Positions 20,911 through 30,379 are shown, counted from the stretch's first letter. The stretch is 64,000 nt of DNA from Tatumella citrea (GCF_002163585.1 NZ_CP015579.1:3968001-4032000); one strand, 5' to 3'. Translations and numbers: made by a program. Notes: a model not told the origin generated them from the sequence alone.

Positions 20911-22053
20911 ATGACGGAACACAAAGACCCCTCCGCCATACCTGAAGTGACTCCGCCGGAAGAGCAGTTGACTCCCGGAACGGATGATAAAACTTCGACA
21001 GCAAGGAATAGAGGAACCCCTTTAGCCATTGTGGCCATTATCATTGCTCTGGCGACCGGTGCCGGAAGCTATTGGTACATTAAGCAGCAACAGAGTGCTG
21101 ATGCTCAGTCGCTGTCGGCATTGAATGACAAACTGAATACGTTACAACAGCAGTCAGGCACTGCTCAGCAACAGCTGACAGAACAGCTATCTGCTGCCAA
21201 CCAGGCGCTGCAGGATGCGAAACTGCGGCAGGAAACGACCAGCAAAGCGCTGGATACCCTGCAGGAAAAAGTGACAGCGCTAACCGGCAACGACAGTAAT
21301 AACTGGCTGATAGCTCAGGCCGATTACCTGGTGAAACTGGCCGGACGTAAACTATGGAGCGACCAGGATGCGACCACTGCGGCAGCATTGCTGAAAAGTG
21401 CCGATGGCAGCCTGGCAGAGATGAATGATCCCAGTGTGCTGAATGTCCGTCGTGCATTAACTCAGGACATCAGTGCGTTATCTGCCGTCAGCCAGGTGGA
21501 CTACGATGGCATTATTTTGCAGCTCAACCAGTTGGCTAACGGTGTTGATAATCTGCGACTGGCAGATAATGAAGACCATAACAATCCAATGGATGAGGAC
21601 AGTAAAGAACTCTCCGGGTCTCTGGCTCACTGGCGCGAAAACCTGGTAAAAAGCTGGCATGATTTCATGGATAACTTTATTACTATCCGTCGTCGTGATA
21701 ACACAGCTCAGCCACTGTTGGCCCCTAATCAGGATATTTATCTGCGGGAAAATATCCGTTCTTCGTTGCTGATAGCCGCACAGGCAGTTCCCCGCCATCA
21801 GCAGGAAATTTATAAACAGTCACTGGAATCCGTTTCTACCTGGGTACGCTCATGGTATGACGCCAGTGATCCGGCCACCAAAGCTTTCCTGGCTCAGATA
21901 GACACTCTTGAGCAGCAAACTATTGCAATGGATGTTCCGGATTCCCTCTCCAGCCAGCCATTGCTGGATAAGCTAATGCAAACCCGGGTGCGCGGTCTGC
22001 TCAGCCAGCCTTCACCTTCCCCTGAGCCGGTAGCCGGCAAACAGGGAGGCTGA
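20911..22053 (+). CDS. hemX: HemX, putative uroporphyrinogen-III C-methyltransferase-like membrane protein
   Basis: 380-residue inner-membrane protein with one transmembrane segment (about residues 36-57, [21 protein letters not shown]), a cytoplasmic N-terminus rich in acidic residues, and a long coiled coil (about 60-125) rich in Gln. It is annotated in databases as a methyltransferase, but no SAM motif is seen. Co-transcribed with hemD; it overlaps hemY by one base. Its biochemical role is unproven. Confidence 0.92.
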   Translation: MTEHKDPSAIPEVTPPEEQLTPGTDDKTSTARNRGTPLAIVAIIIALATGAGSYWYIKQQQSADAQSLSALNDKLNTLQQQSGTAQQQLTEQLSAANQALQDAKLRQETTSKALDTLQEKVTALTGNDSNNWLIAQADYLVKLAGRKLWSDQDATTAAALLKSADGSLAEMNDPSVLNVRRALTQDISALSAVSQVDYDGIILQLNQLANGVDNLRLADNEDHNNPMDEDSKELSGSLAHWRENLVKSWHDFMDNFITIRRRDNTAQPLLAPNQDIYLRENIRSSLLIAAQAVPRHQQEIYKQSLESVSTWVRSWYDASDPATKAFLAQIDTLEQQTIAMDVPDSLSSQPLLDKLMQTRVRGLLSQPSPSPEPVAGKQGG

Positions 22054-23252
22054 TGATGCTAAAAGTTTTGATTGTTTTTTTGCTGCTGCTGGCTGGCATC
22101 GTTCTTGGACCTATGCTCGCAGGTCATCAGGGCTATGTTCTGATTCAGACCGATAACTGGAATATTGAAACCAGCGTCACCGGACTGGTGATTATTCTGA
22201 TTGTCGCACTGCTGGTTATTCTGGCCATCGAGTGGTTATTGCGCAGAGTGCTGCGTACCGGGATACGAACCCGTGGCTGGTTCAGTGGCCGTAAACGTCG
22301 TCGTGCACAGCGCCAGACACGTGATGCCCTGATCAAACTGGCGGAAGGTGATCATAAACAGGTTGAGAAACTGTTATCCCGTGATGCTGATTATGCGGCG
22401 GATCCGCTGGCTAACTATCTGCTGGCCGCCGAAGCCGCTCAACAGCGTGGCGATGAAGTCAGGGCAAACCAGCATCTGGAACGTGCCGCGGAAGTCAGTA
22501 CCGATAACCAGATCCCGGTAGAAATCACCCGTGCCCGCATTCTGCTGGCTCGCCATGAAGATCACGCAGCCAGGCACTGCCTCGATCGACTGCTGGAGGT
22601 CGCGCCGCGGCATCCTGAGGTTCTGCGCCTGGCAGAGCAGGCTTATCTTAATACCGGAGCATGGCGGGCATTACTGGATATTCTGCCATCAATGGAGAAG
22701 GTACAAACCGGTAATGAGCAGCACTTGCAGGATTTACGTGAGCGGGCCTGGCTCGGCATGATGAATCAGGCCATGGCAGAACAAGGTAGTGAAGGTCTGA
22801 AACAGTGGTGGAAAAACCAAAGCCGCAAAACCCGCCAGGATATTTCCCTGCAGGTTGCCATGGCGAACCATCTGATTGAGTGTAATGACCCGCTGATGGC
22901 CCAGGAGATTGTACTGACCGGGCTCAAGCGTCAGTACGACGAACGTCTGATTCTGTTACTGCCAGGAATTAATAGTCCGCAACCAGAACCTCTGGAAAAA
23001 GCGTTGCGTCAGCAGATTAAACAACACGGTGCTACACCGCTGCTGAACAGTACCCTGGGACAAATGCTGATGCGCCAGGCCCAATGGCAGCAGGCTGCAG
23101 ATGCCTTTACTCAGGCCCTGAAACAACGCCCGGATGGTTTTGATTATGCCTGGCTGGCAGATTGTTATGACAAGATTGGCCGTCCGGAAGAAGCCGCCCG
23201 CATGCGACGTGAAGGCCTGTTGCTGACACTTAAGCAGAATCCGGAACAGTAA
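22053..23252 (+). CDS. hemY: HemY, TPR-containing inner-membrane protein
   Basis: 399 residues with two N-terminal transmembrane helices (about 4-25 and 41-65) followed by a basic stretch (RGWFSGRKRRRAQRQTR) and tetratricopeptide-like helices to the end. This is the enterobacterial HemY, not the protoporphyrinogen oxidase of the same name in Gram-positive bacteria. It is thought to assist late heme enzymes. Last gene of hemCDXY, followed by a strong terminator. Confidence 0.94.
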   Translation: MMLKVLIVFLLLLAGIVLGPMLAGHQGYVLIQTDNWNIETSVTGLVIILIVALLVILAIEWLLRRVLRTGIRTRGWFSGRKRRRAQRQTRDALIKLAEGDHKQVEKLLSRDADYAADPLANYLLAAEAAQQRGDEVRANQHLERAAEVSTDNQIPVEITRARILLARHEDHAARHCLDRLLEVAPRHPEVLRLAEQAYLNTGAWRALLDILPSMEKVQTGNEQHLQDLRERAWLGMMNQAMAEQGSEGLKQWWKNQSRKTRQDISLQVAMANHLIECNDPLMAQEIVLTGLKRQYDERLILLLPGINSPQPEPLEKALRQQIKQHGATPLLNSTLGQMLMRQAQWQQAADAFTQALKQRPDGFDYAWLADCYDKIGRPEEAARMRREGLLLTLKQNPEQ

Positions 23253-23264
23253 ATTTTACAATCC

Positions 23265-23292
23265 AAAGCGCCTTTCAAAGGCGCTTTTTTTT
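23265..23292 (+). terminator. Rho-independent terminator of hemCDXY
   Basis: AAAGCGCC tttcaaa GGCGCTTT followed by a run of T, 13 bases after the hemY stop. Confidence 0.9.
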
Positions 23293-23295
23293 GGC

Positions 23296-23489
23296 AAAAA
23301 AAACACCTGCAATCAGGCAGGTGTAAAATCAGGTCGATAGACAACAGCTGATACCAGACTCAACGTAATATCTGAAATTCTCATCAATAATTTGTGAGAT
23401 GGCAGATAACAGGTATCGGTAAAGGGCTCTGCTTCATTCCAGGGATTATGTGACCAACGTCAGACATAAAAAGGAGAATGAGCATCTAC
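23296..23489 (-). ncRNA. glmZ: Small RNA GlmZ
   Basis: Hfq-dependent sRNA that activates translation of glmS (glucosamine-6-phosphate synthase) and is cleaved by RNase E with RapZ. The 5' end GTAGATGCTCATTC, the internal GGAATGAAGCAGAGCC and ACGTTGAGT segments agree with E. coli GlmZ as remembered. It ends in a terminator (CACCTGC/GCAGGTG plus eight T). Length is about 194 bases against 207 in E. coli. Its position, convergent with hemY, is the conserved one. Confidence 0.87.
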
Positions 23490-23500
23490 AAGCTCACTAT

Positions 23501-23516
23501 TGCATGATCAATGCCA
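23501..23516 (-). promoter_or_regulatory. Sigma-54 promoter of glmZ
   Basis: Minus strand TGGCATTGATCATGCA: GG and GC separated by exactly 10 bases, matching TGGCAC-N5-TTGCA. The GC is 12 bases before the predicted RNA start at 23489/23490. Confidence 0.8.
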
Positions 23517-23624
23517 GATTGTCTTTTAATGAGCCGTAAAATCATATCTCATTGAATTTAATCATATAAATAAAACACAGACGGCAACACAGAAGCGGTA
23601 CGGAAACAGCCTCTGTTCCGGTTT

Positions 23625-23642
23625 CGTCACCGAATGGCGACA
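23625..23642. promoter_or_regulatory. GlrR (QseF) site, promoter-proximal
   Basis: CGTC-N10-GACA, matching the known GlrR motif TGTC-N10-GACA with one change. It lies about 110 bases upstream of the glmZ sigma-54 promoter. Confidence 0.6.
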
Positions 23643-23687
23643 AACCTCCCTGCTATATAAATAACTCATATTTATCATAAAGATAAA

Positions 23688-23705
23688 TGTCTTCATTCGA
23701 CGACA
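23688..23705. promoter_or_regulatory. GlrR (QseF) site, central
   Basis: TGTC-N10-GACA, an exact match to the GlrR activator motif found upstream of glmY/glmZ in enterobacteria. Confidence 0.75.
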
Positions 23706-23720
23706 ATCTGTTTATAAACC

Positions 23721-23738
23721 TGTGACTTTACAGCGACA
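23721..23738. promoter_or_regulatory. GlrR (QseF) site, distal
   Basis: TGTG-N10-GACA, one change from the motif, 33 bases from the central site. Three such sites are the arrangement described for this sRNA family. Confidence 0.65.
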
Positions 23739-23819
23739 GTTATCGATCAGTATTCTGTAGCCCGACTTTTCTTCTGGCCCGGACAGTTAGCCGGAGCCCT
23801 ATTGAGCAGAGACAACTGC

Positions 23820-24359
23820 ATGTTTAAAGTTATCGGTATCTCCGGAAGTTTGCGTAACAGTTCGCTGAACAGCCTTTTCCTGCGTGCTATGGCTCTGATT
23901 GCCCCGAAAGATATCAGTTTTGAAATCAGTGCATTGCCTGGAAATCTCCCGCTGTTTAACCCTGATCTTGAAGATGCAGCTCCTGAAATCGTCAGCCAGT
24001 GGCGACATGAATTACAGCAGGCAGATTTATTTTTAATCGTCAGTCCTGAATATGCACATGGGGTAAGCGGAGTAATCAAAAATGCTCTCGACTGGCTGGT
24101 AAGTAGCGGTGAATTGCTCGACAAGCCTGTCGCCATGCCAAACCTCTCGCCACGTACTGATCTGGCTCAGGGGCATCTAAGAGAAATTGTAACCGTAATG
24201 GGAGGGATGCTTTCAGATAGCTGCAGTCCGGCCGCAACTCTGGATTGCCGCTACGTTTTACCCGATATCACAGAACAACAATTAATCGATCATCCCCGGA
24301 TTAGCCCACGCTTACAGCAACTATGGCAGGATATTTCCGACACACTGCACTCTTCATGA
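23820..24359 (+). CDS. NADPH-dependent FMN reductase family flavoprotein
   Basis: 179-residue flavodoxin-like protein. The FMN phosphate loop is GISGSLRNSSLNS at residues 5-17, and SPEYAHGVSGVIKNALDW is the conserved flavin-contact segment of the ChrR/YieF/azoreductase group. Likely a cytoplasmic NAD(P)H quinone, azo or metal reductase; the substrate is not defined. The TTG at 23802 is rejected in favour of the ATG at 23820, which starts the fold at its first strand (MFKVIGISGS). Its 5' side abuts the glmZ control region. Confidence 0.85.
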   Translation: MFKVIGISGSLRNSSLNSLFLRAMALIAPKDISFEISALPGNLPLFNPDLEDAAPEIVSQWRHELQQADLFLIVSPEYAHGVSGVIKNALDWLVSSGELLDKPVAMPNLSPRTDLAQGHLREIVTVMGGMLSDSCSPAATLDCRYVLPDITEQQLIDHPRISPRLQQLWQDISDTLHSS

Positions 24360-24366
24360 CAGCATC

Positions 24367-25170
24367 TCAGAGGATATTGTTGCCTGTCTCTGAAGAGGAT
24401 GATATCCCGTCAGCATGCTCCTGTTGCAGCCGGTGGGCGAATGCCAGGACGGCTTCACAGTCCTGACGGATATCTCCGTCTGAGGCGGTACACAGCGCTA
24501 CCAGCGTCCGGGTCGCTGAAGATAGTTGGGGATAGCGGGTCATAAACTTTTCTGCATGTTGCTGCAGACTATCCGGCCAGTCGGTATCTTCCGCACCACG
24601 GAGAATACTGGTGGCCCGAATGGCTTTTCTGGCCGCAGATCTCAGCCATTGTCTCTGCCGGAGGGGAGCATCAGTGTTCTGAATCTGACAGACCAGTCTG
24701 CGTATGACGGCCATAAAGTCACCATTGACCGCCAGAGCAATTGCCGGCGAAGGTCTAAAAGGATCAAACCGCAGACTTAAATTTTCGCCGTACACGCAGA
24801 CACAATGGTGTTTCAGCCAGTATCCCCAGCTCAGCCGGTTTTCATCGCTCAGTACCTCTGTCAGAACACCACAATCAAAATCGATTTTGCTCACCTGTGG
24901 GTGATTATTTTCGGCCAGCTTCTGAACAGCGTCTATTTTCTGTAATGTGGCAACATCCGGCTGGGTTGCGAAAATCACAGTCAGATCGAGATCTGACCGT
25001 CCCGGCAATGCATCCCCCCTCGCCACGCTGCCATAAATATAGATACTATGGATAAGTGTCGGAAACTGACTGGTTAGTCGGGTTATCACCTCAGCCACAA
25101 CCCCGTCAAACACTGGTTGTATTCTGCCTGGCTGCGGGACACTGATAAACCCATTGAGCTCCACGGACAT
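24367..25170 (-). CDS. Nucleotidyltransferase-domain protein (aminoglycoside adenylyltransferase-like)
   Basis: 267 residues. The Pol-beta-type nucleotidyltransferase motif GSVARGDALPGRSDLDL (about residues 47-63) has the two metal-binding aspartates D60 and D62. A helical C-terminal region follows, containing RSAARKAIRATSILRG. This organisation resembles ANT(3'')-like and other small-molecule nucleotidyltransferases, but the substrate cannot be inferred and antibiotic resistance is not implied. Start at the second ATG (MSVELNGF). Convergent with the FMN reductase gene (7-base gap), in the interval that in E. coli holds aslB/aslA. Confidence 0.7.
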   Translation of the reverse strand: MSVELNGFISVPQPGRIQPVFDGVVAEVITRLTSQFPTLIHSIYIYGSVARGDALPGRSDLDLTVIFATQPDVATLQKIDAVQKLAENNHPQVSKIDFDCGVLTEVLSDENRLSWGYWLKHHCVCVYGENLSLRFDPFRPSPAIALAVNGDFMAVIRRLVCQIQNTDAPLRQRQWLRSAARKAIRATSILRGAEDTDWPDSLQQHAEKFMTRYPQLSSATRTLVALCTASDGDIRQDCEAVLAFAHRLQQEHADGISSSSETGNNIL

Positions 25171-25295
25171 GATCACTCCATAATTTCCATTTCTTTCGTT
25201 ATTTCACATGCCCGATAAGCCCGGTTAAGTGCCATACGACGGACAACGGAAGTTAACTCATTAAAGAACTCCCCCTGAACCGGTAACTGTATAAC

Positions 25296-25667
25296 TCAGA
25301 ACAGACGGCTTCCGTCAGGGACATCTTTGTCAGGTGCAAATAACACCACCTCTCCGGCAGCGTCCGGAAATCCTAAGGTCAGCACCTCGGACATAAACTT
25401 ACCTATCTGCCGCGGCGGGAAATTAACCACCGCAGCCACTCGTCTGCCAGTCAGGTCCTGCAACTGATAATGGGTTGTAATTTGTGCACTGGAACGCTTT
25501 ACCCCTATCCCGGGACCAAAATCAATGGTCAGTTTATAGGCCGGTTTACGGGCTTCAGGAAAGGCTTCAGCGGAGATGATTGTGCCGATACGAATATCCA
25601 CTGCTAAAAACTGGTTAAAATCGATGGTGTCTGCAGGTGGGGTATCATGCGGGTGATTCAGGTGCAT
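25296..25667 (-). CDS. csaA: CsaA-like tRNA-binding OB-fold protein
   Basis: 123 residues, an export-related chaperone/tRNA-binding family. The OB-fold core reads FLAVDIRIGTIISAEAFPEARKP and KLTIDFGPGIGVKRSSAQIT, then VAAVVNFPPRQIGKFMSEVL, very close to Bacillus CsaA. About 12 residues precede the usual start, rich in His and Pro (MHLNHPHDTPPADT). Not the YgjH branch of E. coli. Stand-alone gene. Confidence 0.88.
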   Translation of the reverse strand: MHLNHPHDTPPADTIDFNQFLAVDIRIGTIISAEAFPEARKPAYKLTIDFGPGIGVKRSSAQITTHYQLQDLTGRRVAAVVNFPPRQIGKFMSEVLTLGFPDAAGEVVLFAPDKDVPDGSRLF

Positions 25668-26170
25668 AACTATATCATCCTGTTATCTGGTGGGTAGAAA
25701 CCGGGCAGAGCATCGTCAGCTGGCGGAAAATGGCAGTAACGATAACAGCCGCGTTGACAGGCTTTTTCATTAAATTACTGTAATTCAGGATGCACGCTTA
25801 TAACAAGATTAGCGTCAAAAAACACCGGATTGCGAAGTTTCAGGCAGTCTCTGCAGAATAAGTTTTATAAAGTTTTTACTTCTGTCGATTGTGTATCCAG
25901 AAAAGGTAAGATCAGCGTTTCCATGCGGCAGTGGCGCCCCGGTCTTAATCAGTTGTCTTACCAGCTGGTATCTGTGATAAGCGAAAATGAGTTTATGCCA
26001 GAATGGTGGCAAAGCGATAAATTGATTCGCCCTCAATTTCAACTTTCTTAGCCTTCCACACACCGCCAGAATATATTAACCGGCTTCAGAATATCTTTGC
26101 TGTTTTATTATAAGCTCAGTTAAACCGGTCTAACTAAGATATGGCCCTGCTCAGACTGCAGGGCTACTCG
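25668..26170. other. Intergenic region upstream of csaA
   Basis: About 500 A/T-rich bases. Short frames are open on both strands over 25815-26063 (82 residues minus, 73 residues plus) but neither has a recognised family or a good ribosome site. A CCCTGC/GCAGGG hairpin precedes the repeat array. Confidence 0.5.
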
Positions 26171-26601
26171 CGGGCCGTTGCTAAAGCAACGTTGTCTCAC
26201 TTCGTTCGGCTCAAACCTCCTGCGGAGGTTCTCATCCTCTTCAAACTACAGGCGTAAAAAAACCCGCTAAAAGCGGGTTTCTTCGAAAGTGGTCGGCGAG
26301 AGAGGATGATGCCCCTGCGGGCCGTTGCTAAAGCAACGTTGTCTCACTTCGTTCGGCTCAAACCTCCTGCGGAGGTTCTCATCCTCTTCAGACTACAGGC
26401 GTAAAAAAACCCGCTAAAAGCGGGTTTCTTCGAAAGTGGTCGGCGAGAGAGGATGATGCCCCTGCGGGCCGTTGCTAAAGCAACGTTGTCTCACTTCGTT
26501 CGGCTCAAACCTCCTGCGGAGGTTCTCATCCTCTTCAGACTACAGGCGTAAAAAAACCCGCTAAAAGCGGGTTTCTTCGAAAGTGGTCGGCGAGAGAGGA
26601 T
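26171..26601. repeat. Tandem 147-bp repeats carrying tRNA-Pro 3' ends (rtT-like)
   Basis: Three tandem units start at 26171, 26318 and 26465, with an exact 147-base period. Each holds, in minus-strand order, the last 18 bases of tRNA-Pro (copies at 26437-26454 and 26290-26307, plus the real gene at 26584-26601), a terminator with stem AAACCCGC/GCGGGTTT and T-run, a hairpin AACCTCC-GCA-GGAGGTT and a hairpin CGTTGC-TTTA-GCAACG. The layout is like the rtT repeats downstream of E. coli tyrT, whose units also end in tRNA 3' sequence. The same unit recurs at 57915-58158. Confidence 0.9.
26550..26574 (-). terminator. First terminator after tRNA-Pro
   Basis: AAACCCGC-TTTTA-GCGGGTTT followed by T-run on the minus strand. 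Identical terminators recur 147 and 294 bases downstream (around 26403-26427 and 26256-26280). Confidence 0.88.
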
Positions 26602-26660
26602 TCGAACCTCCGACCCACTGGTCCCAAACCAGTTGCGCTACCAAGCTGCGCTACTCGCCG
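26584..26660 (-). tRNA. proM: tRNA-Pro(UGG)
   Basis: 77 bases with encoded CCA; anticodon TGG in loop TTTGGGA. It matches E. coli proM (CGGCGAGTAGCGCAGC...). Last gene of the argX-hisR-leuT-proM operon. Confidence 0.98.
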
Positions 26661-26689
26661 AAATACTGCTTACTGCTGCATCTTTTGCC

Positions 26690-26776
26690 TGGTGCGAAGA
26701 GAGGGACTTGAACCCTCACGTCCGTAAGAACACTAACACCTGAAGCTAGCGCGTCTACCAATTCCGCCACCTTCGC
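26690..26776 (-). tRNA. leuT: tRNA-Leu(CAG)
   Basis: 87 bases with long variable arm and encoded CCA; anticodon CAG in CTTCAGGTG. Third gene of the tRNA operon. Confidence 0.98.
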
Positions 26777-26791
26777 ATATCCAGCAAAAAA

Positions 26792-26867
26792 TGGGGTGGC
26801 TAATGGGACTCGAACCCACGACAACTGGAATCACAATCCAGGGCTCTACCAACTGAGCTATAGCCAC
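26792..26867 (-). tRNA. hisR: tRNA-His(GUG)
   Basis: 76 bases with encoded CCA; anticodon GTG in ATTGTGAT. The base before the 5' end is G, supplying the extra G(-1) required by tRNA-His. Confidence 0.98.
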
Positions 26868-26954
26868 CATATTTTTCTTACTTCTTACAACGTAGCTAAA
26901 AACACCTTTACTACTCTCGCGGTAAATCACTGCAGCTCTTACGCTAACCAAAAA

Positions 26955-27031
<77 letters not shown>

Positions 27032-27052
27032 TTAGCGCCGTTGCGGATGCGG

Positions 27053-27081
27053 ATATTACGGGGTTGAGCTAATCCTGTCTA
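27053..27081 (-). promoter_or_regulatory. Stable-RNA promoter of the argX operon
   Basis: TAGACA, 17-base spacer, TAATAT, then a G/C-rich discriminator (ccgcatccgc) typical of stringently controlled tRNA promoters. Confidence 0.72.
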
Positions 27082-27180
27082 GTGCTTTTTTAATAAAATT
27101 ATTCATTTGCTTATCGTTTGCACAGTTTGACTGAAGATCCAGCACACTGAGCAACTTTTGCACTGAAATAATCTCCGGCA

Positions 27181-27921
27181 CTATAAATCACCCCGCCAGT
27201 GATACTTTTGATAACGCAGCAATTGCCACTGCCGCCGCCAGCGTGAAGGTTGCTTTATCAGACGATATAACCACTCCAACCCCAGTTGCTGCCAGATTGC
27301 CGGCGCCCGTTTCACGACGCCACAGAAAACATCGTAAGTCCCCCCGACTCCCATATACAGAGCATCAGGATAAACTTCACGGCAACGGCGAATAAATAGC
27401 TCCTGTCGCGGTGAGCCCATCGCCACTGTGATAATTTTGGCACCACTGTCGGCAATATTCTGAATAACAGCTTCTGTTTGTTGCTCAGAAAAATAACCGT
27501 CGTGGCTGCCAGCGATATTAACCGGCCACAACCGGTGTAATTTATCGCAGGTCTGCCGCAACACCTCCGGCTTTCCACCCAGCAGATACACCGGTATCTT
27601 CCTCTCTGCGGCCTGTTGCATTAACTCCTGCCACAGATCGGCACCGGCAACTCTACGGATATCACTGCCCGGATACTTTTTTCTGACGGAACGAACAATG
27701 CTGATCCCGTCAGCATAGTTAAATTCGGCCTCAGACAGGATCTCCTGTAACAACGGATCTTTTTCGGCTGAGAGTATCTTTTCCGCATTAATCGCCACCA
27801 GCATCCCTCTGCGGGGCTTATCCGGAGGCAACAGGAACTCAGCGAATTGTTTCACTGAACGGAAACCGTATAGCGACACCCCCCGAATCCGGTACGGAGG
27901 GGAACCAGGGTATTTATTCAT
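27181..27921 (-). CDS. wecG: UDP-N-acetyl-D-mannosaminuronate transferase WecG
   Basis: Adds ManNAcA to lipid I (GlcNAc-PP-undecaprenol) to form ECA lipid II. 246 residues of the WecG/TagA/CpsF family, with the conserved NADG-like segment EFNYADGISIV and MGSPRQELFI near the centre. The C-terminus (LEWLYRLIKQPSRWRRQ) is the typical membrane-associated basic tail. Last gene of the operon. The permease gene yifK, which follows in E. coli, is absent here; argX comes next. Confidence 0.96.
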   Translation of the reverse strand: MNKYPGSPPYRIRGVSLYGFRSVKQFAEFLLPPDKPRRGMLVAINAEKILSAEKDPLLQEILSEAEFNYADGISIVRSVRKKYPGSDIRRVAGADLWQELMQQAAERKIPVYLLGGKPEVLRQTCDKLHRLWPVNIAGSHDGYFSEQQTEAVIQNIADSGAKIITVAMGSPRQELFIRRCREVYPDALYMGVGGTYDVFCGVVKRAPAIWQQLGLEWLYRLIKQPSRWRRQWQLLRYQKYHWRGDL

Positions 27922-27941
27922 TACCTTCTACAATCCAGAGG

Positions 27942-29300
27942 TTATTGATTTTTAAATGTTAATACTGTGTCAGTGACCGGCGTTTTGCGTTGCCGAATGA
28001 CACCTGCACTGTCCAGCAACCAGAACAACAGTTTGGCCACCACCAGGCAGAATAAAAAAATAACGCTAAAAAACACGATTCTTGACCCGAAAGCATCCAG
28101 CCCTTCGCGTGCCAGCACTATCAGATTGAAAATGGCTCCGAAACAAAAGCTATTCAGCACTGCCGCAGTGTAACGGTTAGACTCCTGCATCGCCCGGCGA
28201 TAAATATAATCGAAGCCACGAATGATAAATCCTACGACCACCGCTCCCGGAATCAACAGCCACACTCCGCCCATCACCACCAGCGAACCAATCAGTGTGG
28301 GTGATATCGCCAGCCCGGAATGGTTATGCAATACATCCCAGGTAAAGTAGTTGGCGCTGTTCAGAACCTCTGACGGGCGACCGTGCCACAGCCATGAGGG
28401 AATAAACACATAAAAATCCCGCCACATCGGTGCCAGCCCCTGAAACTCAATCCGGTGATAATGGCTCAGTAACAGGGCAAGATTTTCCCACGGAGAAAAG
28501 GTATCCCGCGTGAGATACAAAAATGTATGGAATGCCTCATCGCCCGAGACCTGCAGGTTATAACGGCGCAAGGCCAGCCAGAACATGCCTACTACCGACA
28601 AAACACCCGCCGATACCAGCATGGTGAGATTAATCCAGCCCCGGGTAATACCAATAAACAAAAACAGGGCAAACGCGATAATGACATTGGCCCGGGTGCC
28701 CCCGACAATCAGATAAGTCAGTAATCCAAAACTGACAGTATATCCGAGGAATATTAACCAGTTCTTACGGGTCGGCTTGAGGAAATAGACAATAAGCATC
28801 GCCGGAATAAAGAAATAAAAAAACCGCTTGAGCGCCACCCCGGAAACCTGACTGGAAAATATCTGGCTGTAGGAACTCAGCCGGAACAGCAGGAAACCAT
28901 TATGCATAAAGAACACCCCGACGGTGCCGATAGCAATCAGCGCCAACAGGCTACAGAAAATCAACGTTTCAACCCGGTTCATGCTAAACAACGGCGGCGC
29001 AGTGGCGACAGCAGGACGACGGAATTTTAGCTTATAACTCAGATAGTAAACTCCATAAAAACCGGTAGCAGACAACAATGCTGCCAGTAAATATTCGGGG
29101 GAAACGACCGGAGTATCAAAACAGAACACCAGCAGGCAGGTAAGCGGAAAACCAAAGTAGAAAGTCAGCAAAAACAGCAGAGTAAAGAACAGATGGAAGT
29201 TAAACCGCTCCCGGCGAAACTCTTTTGCCGCCAGTACCAGCACAAAACCCAGGCAACAAAGATAAACCAGCGTGAGCCCGGAAAGCTGTAATAAATTCAT
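27942..29300 (-). CDS. wzyE: ECA polymerase WzyE
   Basis: Polytopic inner-membrane protein of 452 residues that links ECA trisaccharide units in the periplasm. It is strongly hydrophobic throughout and very close to E. coli WzyE in segments such as [39 protein letters not shown] and [15 protein letters not shown]. The frame extends to 29342, but the ATG at 29300 gives MNLLQLSGL and overlaps wecF by four bases (ATGA). Confidence 0.96.
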   Translation of the reverse strand: MNLLQLSGLTLVYLCCLGFVLVLAAKEFRRERFNFHLFFTLLFLLTFYFGFPLTCLLVFCFDTPVVSPEYLLAALLSATGFYGVYYLSYKLKFRRPAVATAPPLFSMNRVETLIFCSLLALIAIGTVGVFFMHNGFLLFRLSSYSQIFSSQVSGVALKRFFYFFIPAMLIVYFLKPTRKNWLIFLGYTVSFGLLTYLIVGGTRANVIIAFALFLFIGITRGWINLTMLVSAGVLSVVGMFWLALRRYNLQVSGDEAFHTFLYLTRDTFSPWENLALLLSHYHRIEFQGLAPMWRDFYVFIPSWLWHGRPSEVLNSANYFTWDVLHNHSGLAISPTLIGSLVVMGGVWLLIPGAVVVGFIIRGFDYIYRRAMQESNRYTAAVLNSFCFGAIFNLIVLAREGLDAFGSRIVFFSVIFLFCLVVAKLLFWLLDSAGVIRQRKTPVTDTVLTFKNQ

Positions 29301-30379
29301 GATACCGCCCCCTGTTCCAGTTGTACCAGCATCCGGTGCCACCCTTCCAGATACCCCGGAGAAAGAAAGGCAATGGCGGTTTTATCGCAGCTGGCTAACT
29401 GCCGTCGGGCTTCATTAATTGCCGCCAGTGACAGGTCATCACCGCGAAATAATACCGGCAGCTGTTGTTCGGTCAAATCCTGCCAGAACGGATTATCACG
29501 GCTGACCACGAACGGAATGTTTTTCTCAATCAGCAGGCAGAGAGTACCAATCCCCTGCTGACGTTTAAAAATAAAATAGCCTAAACGGCAGCTATCCAGT
29601 AACGCCAGATAAGCCGGAAAATCCAGGGTTTCGGTGAGTAATGTCACCTGCCCTTCAGGAAAATAGTGTTCAGCCACAGACCTGACCCGGGCAATATATG
29701 CCTCATTACCCGCCGGATATCCCATAGGTACCATGACCCGTATCTGTTGACCGAACTGCTGCCGGATATCGGCCAGAGCCTCTGCATGGCGATTCGTCGG
29801 GTCCCCTGAATTTCCTAACAGGATAGTCAGTGGCTGCTCATCCTCCGTCACTGCAACTGGCGGGGAAGAGGATGGCATACGGGCCGGAAAATAGAGCAGT
29901 GAAGCAGGTACCGAAGCCACACGTTGTCGCAAATGACTGATATCTCCCCGGGTCGCCCAGACACTGGCCACCCGTTTTTGGGCTATACGGCGCAGCAGAT
30001 AAAACAGGCGGAAACGTAGCTGCCGGGAATCCTCATATAAATCAGCCCCCCAGATATGCCAGTGCAACTGGTGGCGGGCAATTTTCCGGCTGGCTAAGGC
30101 CAGCCACAACCAGGGATTAAACTGCCCATGGCAAAAAAATTGTTGTTGCCGGTTTTCCGCTAACTCCACTACTGCCTGTGCCAGACTATTTTTGTCAGGA
30201 AATACCTGCACATCCAGCATTGTAAATCCCGCAACTGACTGAGGGTCCTGAGCAACCACCATAAATTTTCGGGCACGGGTGGCAGGAATCTGCACTGACA
30301 ACTGCTGGTCAAAGAAACGCAGCACGGTCAGGTTATGATGCGGAATATCCGACCCCAGCAGATGAATTAAGCTTGTCAT
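29297..30379 (-). CDS. wecF: TDP-Fuc4NAc:lipid II Fuc4NAc transferase WecF
   Basis: Adds the third sugar of the ECA repeat. 360 residues starting [23 protein letters not shown] at 30379; the longer frame to 30442 would overlap deep into wzxE. Conserved segments include [27 protein letters not shown] and [16 protein letters not shown]. It overlaps wzxE and wzyE by four bases each (ATGA), indicating coupled translation. Confidence 0.95.
   Translation of the reverse strand: MTSLIHLLGSDIPHHNLTVLRFFDQQLSVQIPATRARKFMVVAQDPQSVAGFTMLDVQVFPDKNSLAQAVVELAENRQQQFFCHGQFNPWLWLALASRKIARHQLHWHIWGADLYEDSRQLRFRLFYLLRRIAQKRVASVWATRGDISHLRQRVASVPASLLYFPARMPSSSPPVAVTEDEQPLTILLGNSGDPTNRHAEALADIRQQFGQQIRVMVPMGYPAGNEAYIARVRSVAEHYFPEGQVTLLTETLDFPAYLALLDSCRLGYFIFKRQQGIGTLCLLIEKNIPFVVSRDNPFWQDLTEQQLPVLFRGDDLSLAAINEARRQLASCDKTAIAFLSPGYLEGWHRMLVQLEQGAVS

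Noticed and set aside
24367..25170. Antibiotic-resistance adenylyltransferase gene aadA
   Set aside because: Only the general nucleotidyltransferase motif is shared; there is no integron, mobile element or close AadA sequence match to support resistance.
25815..26063. Overlapping short ORFs on both strands upstream of the repeat array
   Set aside because: Neither has a recognised family or ribosome site, and both strands are open by chance in A/T-rich sequence.
26171..26601. CRISPR array or integrase attachment site
   Set aside because: The period of 147 bases and absence of variable spacers exclude CRISPR. The tRNA 3'-end copies recall att sites, but no integrase or foreign island is adjacent.
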